DNA of 64,000 nucleotides from Persicitalea sp038235275 (GCA_038235275.1 JBBSUC010000012.1:50072-114071), one strand, 5' to 3'; positions 44,686 to 54,418 are shown, counted from the first letter of the stretch. Numbers and translations are program-made. Notes: generated by a model from the letters alone, not told the origin.

Positions 44686-45324
44686 TCAGTACGAAAGCCC
44701 GACGGTTTTCTTACTATACTCTGTCGAGGTCAACTGTTTGAGCATAAAATCGGCAACGTCGGCGCGGGAAATCCGGGACTTGATCGTCGGGTCGTCATAA
44801 GCGAAGCCAGCACGGTATTTTCCCGTCCGCTCGCCATCGGTCAGGCCGCCGGGGCGTACGATGGTCCAATCCACCGGGCTACGGCGCACGATTTCTTCCT
44901 GGCGTTCGTGGTCCGTAAATGCCTTTTTTAATAAAACAGGAACGAAGATATGTTTAAAAATCCAGGGCGATCGGTCCAGCGTCGCCGCGCCATCGCCGTA
45001 ACCCAACGAGGTTTGCACGATGAGGCGGCGGGTATCTGTCTGCTCCATAGCCCGCAAAATATTGGCCGTGCCATCCGATCGCACGGTCCCGACTTTGAAA
45101 GGCGACGTACCCAGACAGCACATGACCGCGTCGTGTTGGTCAAAGGCCGCCCGCACGCTACCTTCGTCCAGCACATCGCCTTGCACGATATCGAGTTTGG
45201 TATTTTTGATATCGATTTTGCTGGGGTCACGCACGAAAGCGGTGACGGTGTGGCCTTGTTCCAAAGCTTGCTTCACGACCAAAATTCCGGTGGAGCCGCT
45301 GGCTCCGAAGACGAGTATTTTCAT
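44686..45324 (-). CDS. NAD(P)H-binding protein (atypical short-chain dehydrogenase, NmrA-like)
   Basis: A 212-residue protein with N-terminal glycine-rich motif MKILVFGASGSTGILVVKQA (GxxGxxG) and RDPSKIDIKNTKLDIVQGDV after it, the usual start of atypical SDR proteins such as SDR_a5 or NmrA-like members. VMCCLGTSPFKVGTVRSDGT and RLIVQTSLGYGDGA follow; WTIVRPGGLTDGERTGKYRA is the substrate-side region. No Tyr-Lys catalytic pair of classical SDRs is evident. Probably an oxidoreductase or a redox-sensing regulator; substrate unknown. Confidence 0.9.
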   Translation of the reverse strand: MKILVFGASGSTGILVVKQALEQGHTVTAFVRDPSKIDIKNTKLDIVQGDVLDEGSVRAAFDQHDAVMCCLGTSPFKVGTVRSDGTANILRAMEQTDTRRLIVQTSLGYGDGAATLDRSPWIFKHIFVPVLLKKAFTDHERQEEIVRRSPVDWTIVRPGGLTDGERTGKYRAGFAYDDPTIKSRISRADVADFMLKQLTSTEYSKKTVGLSY

Positions 45325-45365
45325 GGGGGGAAGATTTGGGTTGTTTTATTGAATTAATCTTTCGC

Positions 45366-45390
45366 TGCCGCCAGTTTGCAACTGGCGGTA
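45366..45390. repeat. REP-like short palindrome downstream of alaS
   Basis: CCGCCAGTT at 45368-45376 and AACTGGCGG at 45380-45388 form a perfect 9-bp stem with a 3-base loop; two more pairs extend it. No T-run follows on either strand, so it resembles a small extragenic palindrome more than a terminator. Confidence 0.6.
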
Positions 45391-45439
45391 AAACATCATT
45401 AAAGTCTTTGACTTAAAATGGGGAAGCTACTTTTGACCC

Positions 45440-48103
45440 TCAGAACATCTCCTCCGCCTTCGTCAGTGCCTTGTCCAAGCCGCTCAAATCCGAACCACCC
45501 GCCGTGGCAAAGTGGGGTTGTCCACCGCCGCCGCCTCGAATTTCTTTGGCAAGTTCCTTTACGATTTGTCCGGCGTTTAGGTTCTTCTCTTTCACCAGGT
45601 TTTCGGCAATGTACACCGCTAATTGGGGCTTGCCATTAAGTTCAGTAGCCAGTATTGCAATTAAGTTTTCCACCTGATCGCGCAGTTCGTAGGTCAGTTG
45701 TTTCAGGGCGTCGGCGTTGGGGACTTCCACGCGCTCGATCAGTATATTTAGATCGCCCGATTGCCGAATTTTTTCCAGCAAATTCATTTTTAGCTGCTGT
45801 ACTTTTTCATTTTCCAGCGCTTCTACTTTCTTCGATAAGACTGAACGCTCGTCCAGCAAAGATTCTACGGCCTTCACCAAATCCTTTGGCCCTTTCAGCA
45901 AATCCCTGATTTGATCGAGCGTTTCGTCCTGTTCGCGCATTCTTTCCAGAGCCGCCTGGCCCGTAATGGCCTCCACGCGGCGAACGCCCGCCGAGACGGA
46001 GCCTTCGGAGGTGAACTTGAACAGGCCGATTTCGCCCGTAGCAGGAATGTGCGTACCTCCGCAAAGTTCCAGCGAGTAGGCCGGATCGAAGGCCACGACG
46101 CGCACAAAGTCGCCGTATTTTTCGCCGAAAGTCGCCGTTACCCCCATCGCCAGGGCTTCCTGAATCGGGACGTTGGTTTGTACATCAAGGACGACGTTTT
46201 TGCGAATTTTTTCGTTGACTAGCTCCTCGATTTGCCGTAGTTCTTCGTCGGATACTTTAGAAAAGTGAGCAAAGTCGAAGCGAAGAAATTGATCGTCCAG
46301 GTAAGAGCCTTTTTGGCTTACATGGTCGCCCAGGACATGGCGCATGGCCGACAGCATCAGGTGCGTGGCGGTATGGTTGGCCATGATTTTGTGGCGGCGA
46401 TCGGTATCGATACGGGCCGTGACGGTATCGGCATTTTGCAGGACTTCGTCCAGATTTTTATCCGTCGAAATATGCACGAACAGATCATTTTCTTTTTTCG
46501 TATCCGCGATCGTTACGATGAACGGCTGATCGTTCACCCGTAATTCCAGCGAACCGGTGTCACCCACTTGCCCGCCCATTTCGGCGTAAAAGGGTGTACG
46601 ATCCAGCACGATATGGTACTGCTCATCACCTTTGACTTTGACCTTACGAAATTTAATGATGTGGCTGTGGGTTTCGTGGAAGTCGTAGCCTAAAAACTCC
46701 ACGGCCTGCCCGTCGTTATCCTGCACTTCCACCCAATCGGTGGCTTCTTTGACGGCGTCGGAGCGGGAGCGTTTTTTCTGTTCGGCTAAAGCACTCTGAA
46801 AGCCCGCTTCGTCTATTTGCAAACCCTTCTCGCGGGCAATCAGCGCGGTCAGGTCCATCGGAAAGCCGAAGGTATCGCTGAGTTCGAATACTTCCTCGCC
46901 GGGGATTTTAGTTTTACCGGACTCCTGCAATTGCCCGGTAATCAAATCCAGTCGCTTCAAGCCTGACTCTAACGTGCGTAAGAACGAGCGTTCTTCTTCC
47001 AAAATGACCTTGGTGACAAACTCTTCCTGCGCTTTCAGTTCGGGAAATACCTCGGCAAATTGGTCGACTAATCCGGGTACCAGGCGGTTGATAAATGGCT
47101 CGGTCAGATTCAGGTAGGAATAGCCGTAGCGAATGGCCCGGCGCAAAATGCGACGAATGACATAACCCGCCCGCACGTTGGAGGGCAGTTGCCCGTCGGC
47201 GATGGCGAAAGCCACGGCTCGCAGGTGGTCGGCAATCACGCGCATGGCAATGTCGGTCATGCGCTCAGACTCGATCCCGGCCCCGTATTTTTTGCCCGAC
47301 AATTTTTCTAAAAACTGAATCGTCGGCTGGAAAACATCGGTGTCGTAGTTGGAGGTCTTTTTTTGAATCGCCATGCAAAGCCGCTCGAAACCCATGCCCG
47401 TGTCTACGTGCGTAGCGGGTAAGGGGAGGAGGGAGCCGTCGGCCTTACGCTCAAACTGCATAAAAACCAGGTTCCAAATCTCGACGACCTGCGGATGATC
47501 CGCGTTTACGAGCAATTTGCCAGAAGTGGCGGCCACTTCCTCAGCGGGGCGCAGGTCGATGTGAATTTCGGAACACGGCCCGCAGGGACCCGCATCGCCC
47601 ATTTCCCAGAAATTATCCTTTTTATTACCCAAAATAATGCGCTCCTCGCCCACGATGGGTTTCCACAAATCCCAGGCTTCCTGGTCGAAGGGAACACCAT
47701 CTTTTTCGTCGCCCTCGAAAACGGAGACGTACAGGCGATCTTTGGGCAAATTATAAACGTCCGTCAACAACTCCCAAGCCCACTGAATGGCCTCTTTTTT
47801 GAAATAATCCCCAAAAGACCAGTTGCCGAGCATCTCGAACATGGTGTGGTGATAGGTGTCGAAGCCGACGTCTTCCAGGTCGTTATGCTTGCCGCTGACC
47901 CGCAGGCACTTCTGGGTATCGGCGATGCGGCGCGAGGGCGGCGTGCCGTTGCCCAGGAAATAATCCTTGAATTGCGCCATGCCCGAGTTGTTGAACATGA
48001 GCGTCGGATCACTCTTGGCCACCAACGGCGCAGAAGGAACGATGAGGTGTTGCTTGCTCTTGAAAAAATCGAGAAATGCTTGTCGTATTTGTTGGGAAGT
48101 CAC
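45440..48103 (-). CDS. alaS: Alanyl-tRNA synthetase
   Basis: An 887-residue protein starting at GTG 48103. The class II catalytic core is at the N-terminus (PTLMFNNSGMAQFKDYFLGN, then DTYHHTMFEMLGNWSFGDYF). The editing domain has KIMANHTATHLML and LELCGGTHIPATGEIGLFKF, which carry the His and Cys residues for zinc and deacylation of mischarged tRNA. A C-terminal coiled region and the C-Ala domain end in GGGGGQPHFATAGGSDLSGL. It charges tRNA-Ala with alanine and clears Ser/Gly errors. Length and motifs are normal. It is divergent from the MerR-like gene. Confidence 0.98.
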   Translation of the reverse strand: MTSQQIRQAFLDFFKSKQHLIVPSAPLVAKSDPTLMFNNSGMAQFKDYFLGNGTPPSRRIADTQKCLRVSGKHNDLEDVGFDTYHHTMFEMLGNWSFGDYFKKEAIQWAWELLTDVYNLPKDRLYVSVFEGDEKDGVPFDQEAWDLWKPIVGEERIILGNKKDNFWEMGDAGPCGPCSEIHIDLRPAEEVAATSGKLLVNADHPQVVEIWNLVFMQFERKADGSLLPLPATHVDTGMGFERLCMAIQKKTSNYDTDVFQPTIQFLEKLSGKKYGAGIESERMTDIAMRVIADHLRAVAFAIADGQLPSNVRAGYVIRRILRRAIRYGYSYLNLTEPFINRLVPGLVDQFAEVFPELKAQEEFVTKVILEEERSFLRTLESGLKRLDLITGQLQESGKTKIPGEEVFELSDTFGFPMDLTALIAREKGLQIDEAGFQSALAEQKKRSRSDAVKEATDWVEVQDNDGQAVEFLGYDFHETHSHIIKFRKVKVKGDEQYHIVLDRTPFYAEMGGQVGDTGSLELRVNDQPFIVTIADTKKENDLFVHISTDKNLDEVLQNADTVTARIDTDRRHKIMANHTATHLMLSAMRHVLGDHVSQKGSYLDDQFLRFDFAHFSKVSDEELRQIEELVNEKIRKNVVLDVQTNVPIQEALAMGVTATFGEKYGDFVRVVAFDPAYSLELCGGTHIPATGEIGLFKFTSEGSVSAGVRRVEAITGQAALERMREQDETLDQIRDLLKGPKDLVKAVESLLDERSVLSKKVEALENEKVQQLKMNLLEKIRQSGDLNILIERVEVPNADALKQLTYELRDQVENLIAILATELNGKPQLAVYIAENLVKEKNLNAGQIVKELAKEIRGGGGGQPHFATAGGSDLSGLDKALTKAEEMF

Positions 48104-48108
48104 TTGGT

Positions 48109-48138
48109 GAATTATGAATTATGAGATATGAATTATGA
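48109..48138. repeat. AT-rich short direct repeats upstream of alaS
   Basis: GAATTATGA occurs three times (48109-48117, 48116-48124, 48130-48138), just upstream of the alaS start. The rest of the 222-base gap (48139-48325) holds no gene that I see, apart from a promoter for the MerR-like gene. Confidence 0.55.
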
Positions 48139-48272
48139 GAGGACATTCGGCGAATATAGGCAGATACCTCACTTTGTGCTTTTGTGCCTTTGGATCGCAG
48201 CGGCGAACCGCCTTTGTGCCTTTTAAGAATAGAGCCACTCAGGAACCACAAAAGTAACGATAATGCCCTAGG

Positions 48273-48305
48273 TTTGGAATGCGATGGAAATGGGTTGTAC
48301 TTTTG
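48273..48305 (+). promoter_or_regulatory. Promoter of the MerR-like gene
   Basis: TTTG at 48273-48276 and TACTTTTG at 48298-48305 match the Bacteroidota consensus with a 21-base spacer. Transcription would begin shortly before the ATG at 48326, giving a very short leader. Confidence 0.65.
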
Positions 48306-48325
48306 GGTAAAGATTTTTTTGAAGA

Positions 48326-48643
48326 ATGGAAGAAAAAGAGAAGCGTTACTACGATACGAACGAAGTGGCCGATATGTTGGGGGTGCAGGCCTCGGCGCTG
48401 CGGTTTTGGGAAAAACAATTACCGCACCTTCAGCCTAAGCGCGACTCGCGCAACCGCCGCCGCTACACGCAGGAGGACATCGAGATCGTAAAGAAATTCA
48501 TCCACCAGCGACGCGACCAAAAGCGCACCGTCGAGGGGGCCCGGCAACAACTCAATCACCGCGAAACGGCGCACAACCTCATCAATCGCCTGAAGCGAGT
48601 GCGGTCTTTTTTGGAGGAGATTAAAGGAGCTTTGGAAGGGTAA
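48326..48643 (+). CDS. MerR-family transcriptional regulator, small form
   Basis: A 105-residue protein. The N-terminal winged helix reads YYDTNEVADMLGVQASALRF, then WEKQLPHLQPKRDSRNRRRY, the MerR DNA-binding pattern. A basic coiled-coil dimerisation helix follows to the end (KRTVEGARQQLNHRETAHNL). It lacks a long effector domain, so the trigger is unknown. It starts at ATG 48326, 20 bases after its promoter, and its stop is 5 bases before the M28 peptidase gene, with which it is probably co-transcribed. Confidence 0.92.
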   Translation: MEEKEKRYYDTNEVADMLGVQASALRFWEKQLPHLQPKRDSRNRRRYTQEDIEIVKKFIHQRRDQKRTVEGARQQLNHRETAHNLINRLKRVRSFLEEIKGALEG

Positions 48644-48648
48644 GAACA

Positions 48649-49926
48649 ATGTATAATGAACAATCAACCACCCGGCGGCCCGGAATAAATTCTCTACGTG
48701 TGAAATTAGCAATTCTTAGTGCGATACTGTTTCTGTTTCCGGGTGGTGGTTTTGCGCAAAACCTTGATTCCAAGGATATTTTCGCCCACATCGCCGTCTT
48801 GGCGGCAGATTCGTTGGAAGGTCGCGGTACGGGGACGGTGGGCGAAATCAAGGCGGCCAACTACATCGCCGATTGGTTTAAGCGGGCCGGGCTGGAAGCC
48901 AAGGGGGGGAATAATAGTTTCTTTGAGCCGTTTGGCGTCGTGATTCACTATGACGGTGTGCCGCATCAGGTCACGGCTCGCAACGTGGTGGGTTTTCTGG
49001 ACAATCAGGCCGAGCAGACCATCGTCATAGGGGCGCATTTCGACCATTTGGGCAAAGGCTACCAGTCGGGTTCGCTGACGCCTGAGAGCCAGAACTTGAT
49101 TCACAACGGAGCCGATGACAATGCCTCCGGCGTGGCGGGTGTGATCGAGTTGGCCCGGTATTTTGCGGGTAATAAGACTAAGGAAAAATATAATTTCCTG
49201 TTCATCGCCTTCTCGGGCGAGGAATTAGGCCTGCTGGGTTCCAAATTTTTCGTCGATCACTCGACCATTCCCCTGGAATCGGTAGCAATGATGGTGAACA
49301 TGGACATGGTTGGGCGGCTGGAAGAAAGCAAGGGCGTGACCATCGGTGGCTGGGGTACCAGTCCCGAATGGGAAAGGCTCGTTCCCGCTTTAGCCCAAAG
49401 GAATAATCTGAAATACGTCGTCGATTCTTCCGGCGTCGGCCCGTCGGATCACACCTCTTTTTATCTCAAAGAAAAACCCGTGCTGTTTTTCTTCACGGGC
49501 GTGCATTCCGACTATCACAAACCGACTGACGACGCGGAGAAAATCAACGCCGCCGGGGAGCAGAAAATTCTGAAACTGATTGTGGATTTAGTGGAGAATT
49601 TAGGTTCCGATAAACAAGAAATCCCCTTCACCGAAGCCGGAAATCCCCACCCGCAAGGCGTACAATCGGATTTTAAAGTTACGCTGGGTATCATTCCCGA
49701 TTACTCCTTCAACGGTCGGGGATTGCGTGTGGACGCCGTGACTAAAAAACGACCAGCGGCTGCGGCGGGTATAGAAACGGGCGACATCATTACCAAAATG
49801 GGCAACTTACCCATCAAGGATATTTATGACTACATGAAATCGCTGGGCGAACACGAAGTCGGACAGAGCATCGACGTTGAAGTGCGGCGCAAGCAGGAGA
49901 ATAAAACGCTGCGTGTGACATTCTAA
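48649..49926 (+). CDS. M28-family zinc aminopeptidase with C-terminal PDZ domain
   Basis: A 425-residue exported peptidase. Zinc-site blocks run in order: VIGAHFDHLGKG, NGADDNASGVAGVIELARYF, AFSGEELGLLGSKFF, VNMDMVGRLEESKG and FFTGVHSDYHKPTDDAEKIN. The C-terminal part (GLRVDAVTKKRPAAAAGIET, then GDIITKMGNLPIKDIYDYMK) is a PDZ domain. A signal peptide lies at KLAILSAILFLFPGGGFAQ; an alternative GTG start at 48700 would place it at the very N-terminus. It would remove N-terminal amino acids from peptides in the periplasm or outside. It is downstream of and close to the MerR-like gene. Confidence 0.93.
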   Translation: MYNEQSTTRRPGINSLRVKLAILSAILFLFPGGGFAQNLDSKDIFAHIAVLAADSLEGRGTGTVGEIKAANYIADWFKRAGLEAKGGNNSFFEPFGVVIHYDGVPHQVTARNVVGFLDNQAEQTIVIGAHFDHLGKGYQSGSLTPESQNLIHNGADDNASGVAGVIELARYFAGNKTKEKYNFLFIAFSGEELGLLGSKFFVDHSTIPLESVAMMVNMDMVGRLEESKGVTIGGWGTSPEWERLVPALAQRNNLKYVVDSSGVGPSDHTSFYLKEKPVLFFFTGVHSDYHKPTDDAEKINAAGEQKILKLIVDLVENLGSDKQEIPFTEAGNPHPQGVQSDFKVTLGIIPDYSFNGRGLRVDAVTKKRPAAAAGIETGDIITKMGNLPIKDIYDYMKSLGEHEVGQSIDVEVRRKQENKTLRVTF

Positions 49927-49932
49927 GGTTTT

Positions 49933-50676
49933 TTATAAAATTGCCGCAAAGGGATCCTGCGACATTTTGAGTTCGGCCATAGTCCCCGCCGCCGTTCCTG
50001 TAATGGGCAGTGGCATGGGGCCGAACTTGTGATTGGTCGCCACTTTCAAACCCGTACCGAGTGTTTTCCAATCTTCCCAAGTCGCTTTCACCCCACCAAT
50101 GGGAATAATCGACACCCAGAGCCGGAAAGCTTTGGGCAGGCCTGATTCATCCAACAGCCATAAATACGAATCGCCCGGCGTGACGCCGCCGCTGGTATAG
50201 GTCACGAGCAAAGCATCGTGGCCGTCTTCATCTTTAACGACGGAGCGTTTTACGCCCTCGTCAAATACTTTGGTGGGGGCAATGAACCAGAACGAATCGT
50301 TACAGAATATTTCCCATGCTTTGCCGTGCTTTTTGTCTAGTTCGTCGCCCGTGACCTCTTTTCCGTCGTCGAAAGCTTTGCCTTTTTCCCATTCGTCCAG
50401 GTTGAGCAGGACTTGATTGTCTCCCCATTTCACTTCCACCAAGTTTCTTTTTCTATCCCAAACGTAGTGGTGTGAACCGTTGAAGGTCCAGGTCAGGATG
50501 TTGGTTTCATCCATGTTTTTGGCTCCCACAGCGGCCATCATTTTGTTGGCCAGGCGGTCGGCTTCGGGGCCGGAGGTGCCTTCGGGCAGGGGTTTATTGT
50601 AAATCAAATAGGCACCGACAAACAGTAGCACAAGAACAACGACGATGCCACCAAGCACTCGAAAAAAGGTTTTCAT
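49933..50676 (-). CDS. Uncharacterised membrane-anchored protein
   Basis: A 247-residue protein. An N-terminal transmembrane helix or uncleaved signal (FFRVLGGIVVVLVLLFVGAY) is followed by an exported domain (LANKMMAAVGAKNMDETNIL, WTFNGSHHYVWDRKRNLVEV, YTSGGVTPGDSYLWLLDESG). The alternating hydrophobic pattern suggests a beta-rich, LolA-like or lipid-carrier-like fold, but I recognise no family with certainty. It is convergent with the M28 gene (6 bp gap). Function unknown. Confidence 0.7.
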   Translation of the reverse strand: MKTFFRVLGGIVVVLVLLFVGAYLIYNKPLPEGTSGPEADRLANKMMAAVGAKNMDETNILTWTFNGSHHYVWDRKRNLVEVKWGDNQVLLNLDEWEKGKAFDDGKEVTGDELDKKHGKAWEIFCNDSFWFIAPTKVFDEGVKRSVVKDEDGHDALLVTYTSGGVTPGDSYLWLLDESGLPKAFRLWVSIIPIGGVKATWEDWKTLGTGLKVATNHKFGPMPLPITGTAAGTMAELKMSQDPFAAIL

Positions 50677-50788
50677 AGGAGGGTTGAATTTTTTGTAAAA
50701 GTATAAAATTGTACTTTCATCGCCAGATTTCGGTCAGCCAAGGTACTGATGGGCTATTTCCCCAATTTTTATTCTTAAATTCTCTTCG

Positions 50789-52573
50789 ATGAAAAGACTT
50801 AACCCGGTTTTTGTTGGCTGTGTTTTCCTTTTATTTCTCTCTATAAGCGAGGTGAAGGCCCAAACGCCTGCTTCCCCTTTTGATCTTTATGCCCAGACAA
50901 GCGAAGTAGCCGGGCTAATCATGCAGTACGGGCAGGATATTCGGGCCATCCGTTATTTTTATTCCCCGACGGTAAAGAATCGCTACTACGGTGAAGCTGC
51001 CAATGTCCTCAATTCGCCCGAACAGCGGCGGCGGCTTCTGGAAGTGGACGAAGATTACCTCAAAAGACTGCCCGCGCTGGATTTCAAAGCCATGAGCAAA
51101 TACGGCCAAGTGGACTATATTTTGCTCAAAAGAAATATTGAAGATCATAAATTAGGGCTTAACCAGGAGGCGCAGGAATATGAGCAGATCACGAAATATA
51201 TTCCCTTCGCCGAACCGATTTACCAAATTGAAAAAAGCCGTCGCCGAGGTGCTACCGTCGATGGACAGCAACTAGCGGCTTCCCTAAATACTTTGAACAA
51301 GGAAGTAGTGGCCGCCGCTGAATCCCTCAAAAAAGTTGAATCACTGGACAAAACTCTGGCCGACCGGGGGGAGGAAGCCGTGAGCGGGCTGCGGGCGAGG
51401 CTGCGCAGTACCTACGATTTTTACGTCGGCTACGACCCGCTGTTTACCTGGTGGGTACCGAAGCCGTTTCAAGCGTTGGATAGTACCCTATTAGCCTATG
51501 CCAAAATCATGAAGAGCAAGGGCAAACTGGTCACGACGCAAAAGGAGGATAAAAGCGGCATTCGGGGAGTGCCCATCGGTCGGGCGGAATTGATTCGGCA
51601 GTTGCGGGTCGAGATGATTCCCTATACGCCGGAAGAATTGATTGCGCTGGCTAACAAAGAATTTGCCTGGTGCGATAAAGAATTGTTAAAAGCATCACAG
51701 CAAATGGGTTTTGGCAATGAGTGGAAAAAGGCGCAGGAAAAAGTCAAGAACAGCTACGTCCCGGCGGGGCAGCAGCCCGAACTGATTATGAAGCTTTACA
51801 ACGACGCCAAGGACTTTATCCAAAAAAACGACCTGATAGACTACCCCGAAATCGCCGACGAAACCTGGGGTATGCAGATGATGACGCCCGAGCGGCAACT
51901 GGTGAATCCCTTCTTCCTCGGCGGTCGCGACATCATCATTTCCTACCCGACCAACACCATGGAGCACGACGACAAGCTGATGAGTATGCGGGGCAACAAC
52001 CCCTACTTCTCACGCCCCACGGTGCAGCACGAACTGGTACCGGGACACCATTTGCAGTACTACGTCAGCAGCCGCTACAAGCCTTACCGCAACGATTTCC
52101 GCACGCCGTTCTGGACGGAGGGCTGGGCACTGTACTGGGAACTGCTGCTCTACGACAAAGGCTTTGCTAAAACCCCCGAAGAGCGCATCGGGATGCTATT
52201 CTGGCGAATGCACCGCTGCGCCCGGATTATTTTTTCACTCAACTACCACTTGGGAAAATGGACCCCGCAGGAGTGCATCGACTTTTTAGTGGATCGCGTG
52301 GGTCACGAACGCGCCAATGCCGAGGGCGAAGTACGCCGCTCGTTCGAGGGCGGGTACAGTCCGCTGTACCAGGTTGCCTACCTGACTGGTGGTTTGCAGA
52401 TTTTCAGTCTGAAAAAGGAACTGGTCGACAGCGGCAAAATGACTTTCAAGCAATTTCACGACGCCGTGCTGCACGAAAATAACATGCCCATCGAAATGGT
52501 CCGGGCCACGCTCACCGACGAGCCGCTCACGCCAGATTACCAGACGAAGTGGAAATTCTATGATTTTAAGTAG
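50789..52573 (+). CDS. DUF885-family exported putative peptidase
   Basis: A 594-residue protein with a signal peptide (FVGCVFLLFLSISEVKAQTP). QHELVPGHHLQYYVSSRY around residue 415 and PFWTEGWALYWELLLYD after it are the signature of the DUF885 family; the HExxxGHH region looks like a metal site. RVGHERANAEGEVRRSFEGG is a further conserved block. Members are thought to be metallopeptidase-like enzymes, with some shown to be carboxypeptidases; activity here is inferred. It is one of a set of exported peptidases in this part of the window. Confidence 0.88.
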   Translation: MKRLNPVFVGCVFLLFLSISEVKAQTPASPFDLYAQTSEVAGLIMQYGQDIRAIRYFYSPTVKNRYYGEAANVLNSPEQRRRLLEVDEDYLKRLPALDFKAMSKYGQVDYILLKRNIEDHKLGLNQEAQEYEQITKYIPFAEPIYQIEKSRRRGATVDGQQLAASLNTLNKEVVAAAESLKKVESLDKTLADRGEEAVSGLRARLRSTYDFYVGYDPLFTWWVPKPFQALDSTLLAYAKIMKSKGKLVTTQKEDKSGIRGVPIGRAELIRQLRVEMIPYTPEELIALANKEFAWCDKELLKASQQMGFGNEWKKAQEKVKNSYVPAGQQPELIMKLYNDAKDFIQKNDLIDYPEIADETWGMQMMTPERQLVNPFFLGGRDIIISYPTNTMEHDDKLMSMRGNNPYFSRPTVQHELVPGHHLQYYVSSRYKPYRNDFRTPFWTEGWALYWELLLYDKGFAKTPEERIGMLFWRMHRCARIIFSLNYHLGKWTPQECIDFLVDRVGHERANAEGEVRRSFEGGYSPLYQVAYLTGGLQIFSLKKELVDSGKMTFKQFHDAVLHENNMPIEMVRATLTDEPLTPDYQTKWKFYDFK

Positions 52574-52603
52574 AGAAGCAATATATGGCGTCTCGCAGAT
52601 ACC

Positions 52604-54304
52604 TTACCAAGAAACCCGAATCAGCGAAACGCCCTGCCGGGGCAAATCGAAGTCCATTTTCAATTCGCCTTTTTTGACATTCACCCATTCGGGTGAAGTG
52701 AGCATTTGCAGTTGTCCGGCGGCTTCGAGGGTTTTGATTTGCTCCGCCGTTGGCGTTTTGGGCGACCCCATGCTTTTCCAAACCTCGTAAGAGTTGCTGT
52801 GCTGCCCGTCGATGCGATAATGCTGAACCAGCACCCGAGAGGCGGTTAGCCCTTTCACCTGCACTGAAACCGGTGCATCGGGCGCGGGAACGTTATCGTC
52901 GTGGTAGTTCCAGACCATTACGGCGGCTTCGCGGGTCCCTTTGGCGGCGTAGCCGTTGATGTCGGCTTCGCCGCGCACACTTTCCTTCGTTACTTTCTGA
53001 AACGAATAGGCCAAATCCTTTTGATTGACTTCTACCCGCCGCTCGGGCATCATCCCAAACATCCGAAATGTATTCAGCACGGGCTTGTCCACGCCGTTGG
53101 TCGCCAAGTCGCGGAAGCCCCGGAACCAGGCCTGATCCTCAAACTCGAAGGCCCAGGTTACAGCGCCGAGCAGATTCACGCCCCGCGCCTCGGCCATGTC
53201 CTGCTTGCGGGCGTAGGACGCCGCCGTGTAGCTGCTGTACATAGTACCGTTGCGGTAGGCGTTCGACGGGTGGAAATCTTCCGAACAAGCCGCGCAACCC
53301 TCCGGGTCGGATTCTCCGATGACAATGGGCAGATTTTTGAGAGTAGGGTAGGAGGCTACGATCTCAAAGCCCTTGTCGATGTTGCGCAACTGCGCCCCCA
53401 TGTTCATCTGCACGTGCCCGTCGACTACTTTGGGCGCGCCTTTGGCGTGAAAAGTAATGAAGTCGATGGGCGAGCCCTTCTTGCCCGTCACGTAATTCTT
53501 GCCATTCACCACGTGATCCATGAAAGCCCGGAAAAATTTGGTGGCGTTCTCGGAATTGGGACCCGTCACTTCCGGGCCACCGATCCGAGCCGTGGGCAGA
53601 GCACGTTTGACGGCATCAGCGGTGTAGTCGTAGAGCTTGATGTATTCTTCGGTCGTGCCTTTCCAGTAGGGAATATCGGGTTCATTCCAGAGTTCCCAGT
53701 ACCAGCTTTCGACCTCCTTTTGGCCGTAGCGGGCCACGGAATGCTTCACCCACTGGTACACCAACCCCGCAAACTTGTTGTAATCGTTGGGCGGGTAGGC
53801 CCAGCCTGTGAATATGTCGCCGTAGCTGTTGTCGGGCTTCCAGTAGTGGCGGTAAGGCTGTGGCTTGGTGGAAAGCGCCTCGGGCATGAAGCCGATTTGC
53901 GCCAGCGGCTTCATGCCACGCTCGATGTAGGTATCGAAAATCTTGTCGATAATCGTCCAGTTGTAAATTGGATTGCCATTTTTATCCTCGGTGTAGGCGT
54001 TGGTCGAGCCCCATTTCAGGGCCGCCTCACCGTCGCCCGTCACCAGTAGGCTATGCGCCCGAACGTACACGGGTACCCGGTTAGCCTGCGCGATTTCGGA
54101 CAGGAGTTTTTTGCCATCCTTCATGTAGGTGTAGTTCGGTTCGTCGTAGCCGAACCACGCCCAAATGGGTTTGGCTACCCCTTTTTCTTTACTCAAGTCC
54201 ACCTGAATAGAGACGGGAGCTGGTGCGTTTGCCTGACCGAAAGCAGTTTGATGGAGCGTAAGTGTACTGCAAATCAGGAGAAGAAGACGGAATGCTGGTT
54301 TCAT
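52604..54304 (-). CDS. GH39-like glycoside hydrolase (beta-xylosidase type)
   Basis: A 566-residue exported protein (signal LLLLICSTLTLHQTAFGQAN). A TIM barrel carries the GH-A clan acid/base in WYWELWNEPDIPYWK (Glu208) and the nucleophile in LPIVIGESDPEGC (Glu331), with the spacing expected for GH39. The unusual CAACSEDF segment just after the nucleophile may form a metal or disulfide site. A C-terminal beta-sandwich follows (VMVWNYHDDNVPAPDAPVSV). GH39 includes beta-xylosidases and alpha-L-iduronidases, so the substrate is uncertain. It is on the opposite strand to the DUF885 gene, with 30 bp between the ends. Confidence 0.82.
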   Translation of the reverse strand: MKPAFRLLLLICSTLTLHQTAFGQANAPAPVSIQVDLSKEKGVAKPIWAWFGYDEPNYTYMKDGKKLLSEIAQANRVPVYVRAHSLLVTGDGEAALKWGSTNAYTEDKNGNPIYNWTIIDKIFDTYIERGMKPLAQIGFMPEALSTKPQPYRHYWKPDNSYGDIFTGWAYPPNDYNKFAGLVYQWVKHSVARYGQKEVESWYWELWNEPDIPYWKGTTEEYIKLYDYTADAVKRALPTARIGGPEVTGPNSENATKFFRAFMDHVVNGKNYVTGKKGSPIDFITFHAKGAPKVVDGHVQMNMGAQLRNIDKGFEIVASYPTLKNLPIVIGESDPEGCAACSEDFHPSNAYRNGTMYSSYTAASYARKQDMAEARGVNLLGAVTWAFEFEDQAWFRGFRDLATNGVDKPVLNTFRMFGMMPERRVEVNQKDLAYSFQKVTKESVRGEADINGYAAKGTREAAVMVWNYHDDNVPAPDAPVSVQVKGLTASRVLVQHYRIDGQHSNSYEVWKSMGSPKTPTAEQIKTLEAAGQLQMLTSPEWVNVKKGELKMDFDLPRQGVSLIRVSW

Positions 54305-54418
54305 GCGCGGGAATGGTTAAGAAATCAGGCCCTGAGTGGAACCCAGTAGGCTTCAAAGTATGCGAAAAACAAAATTGGGCAAGATTCAATCGAATGGAAT
54401 CCGTGCTGGAATGCTACC

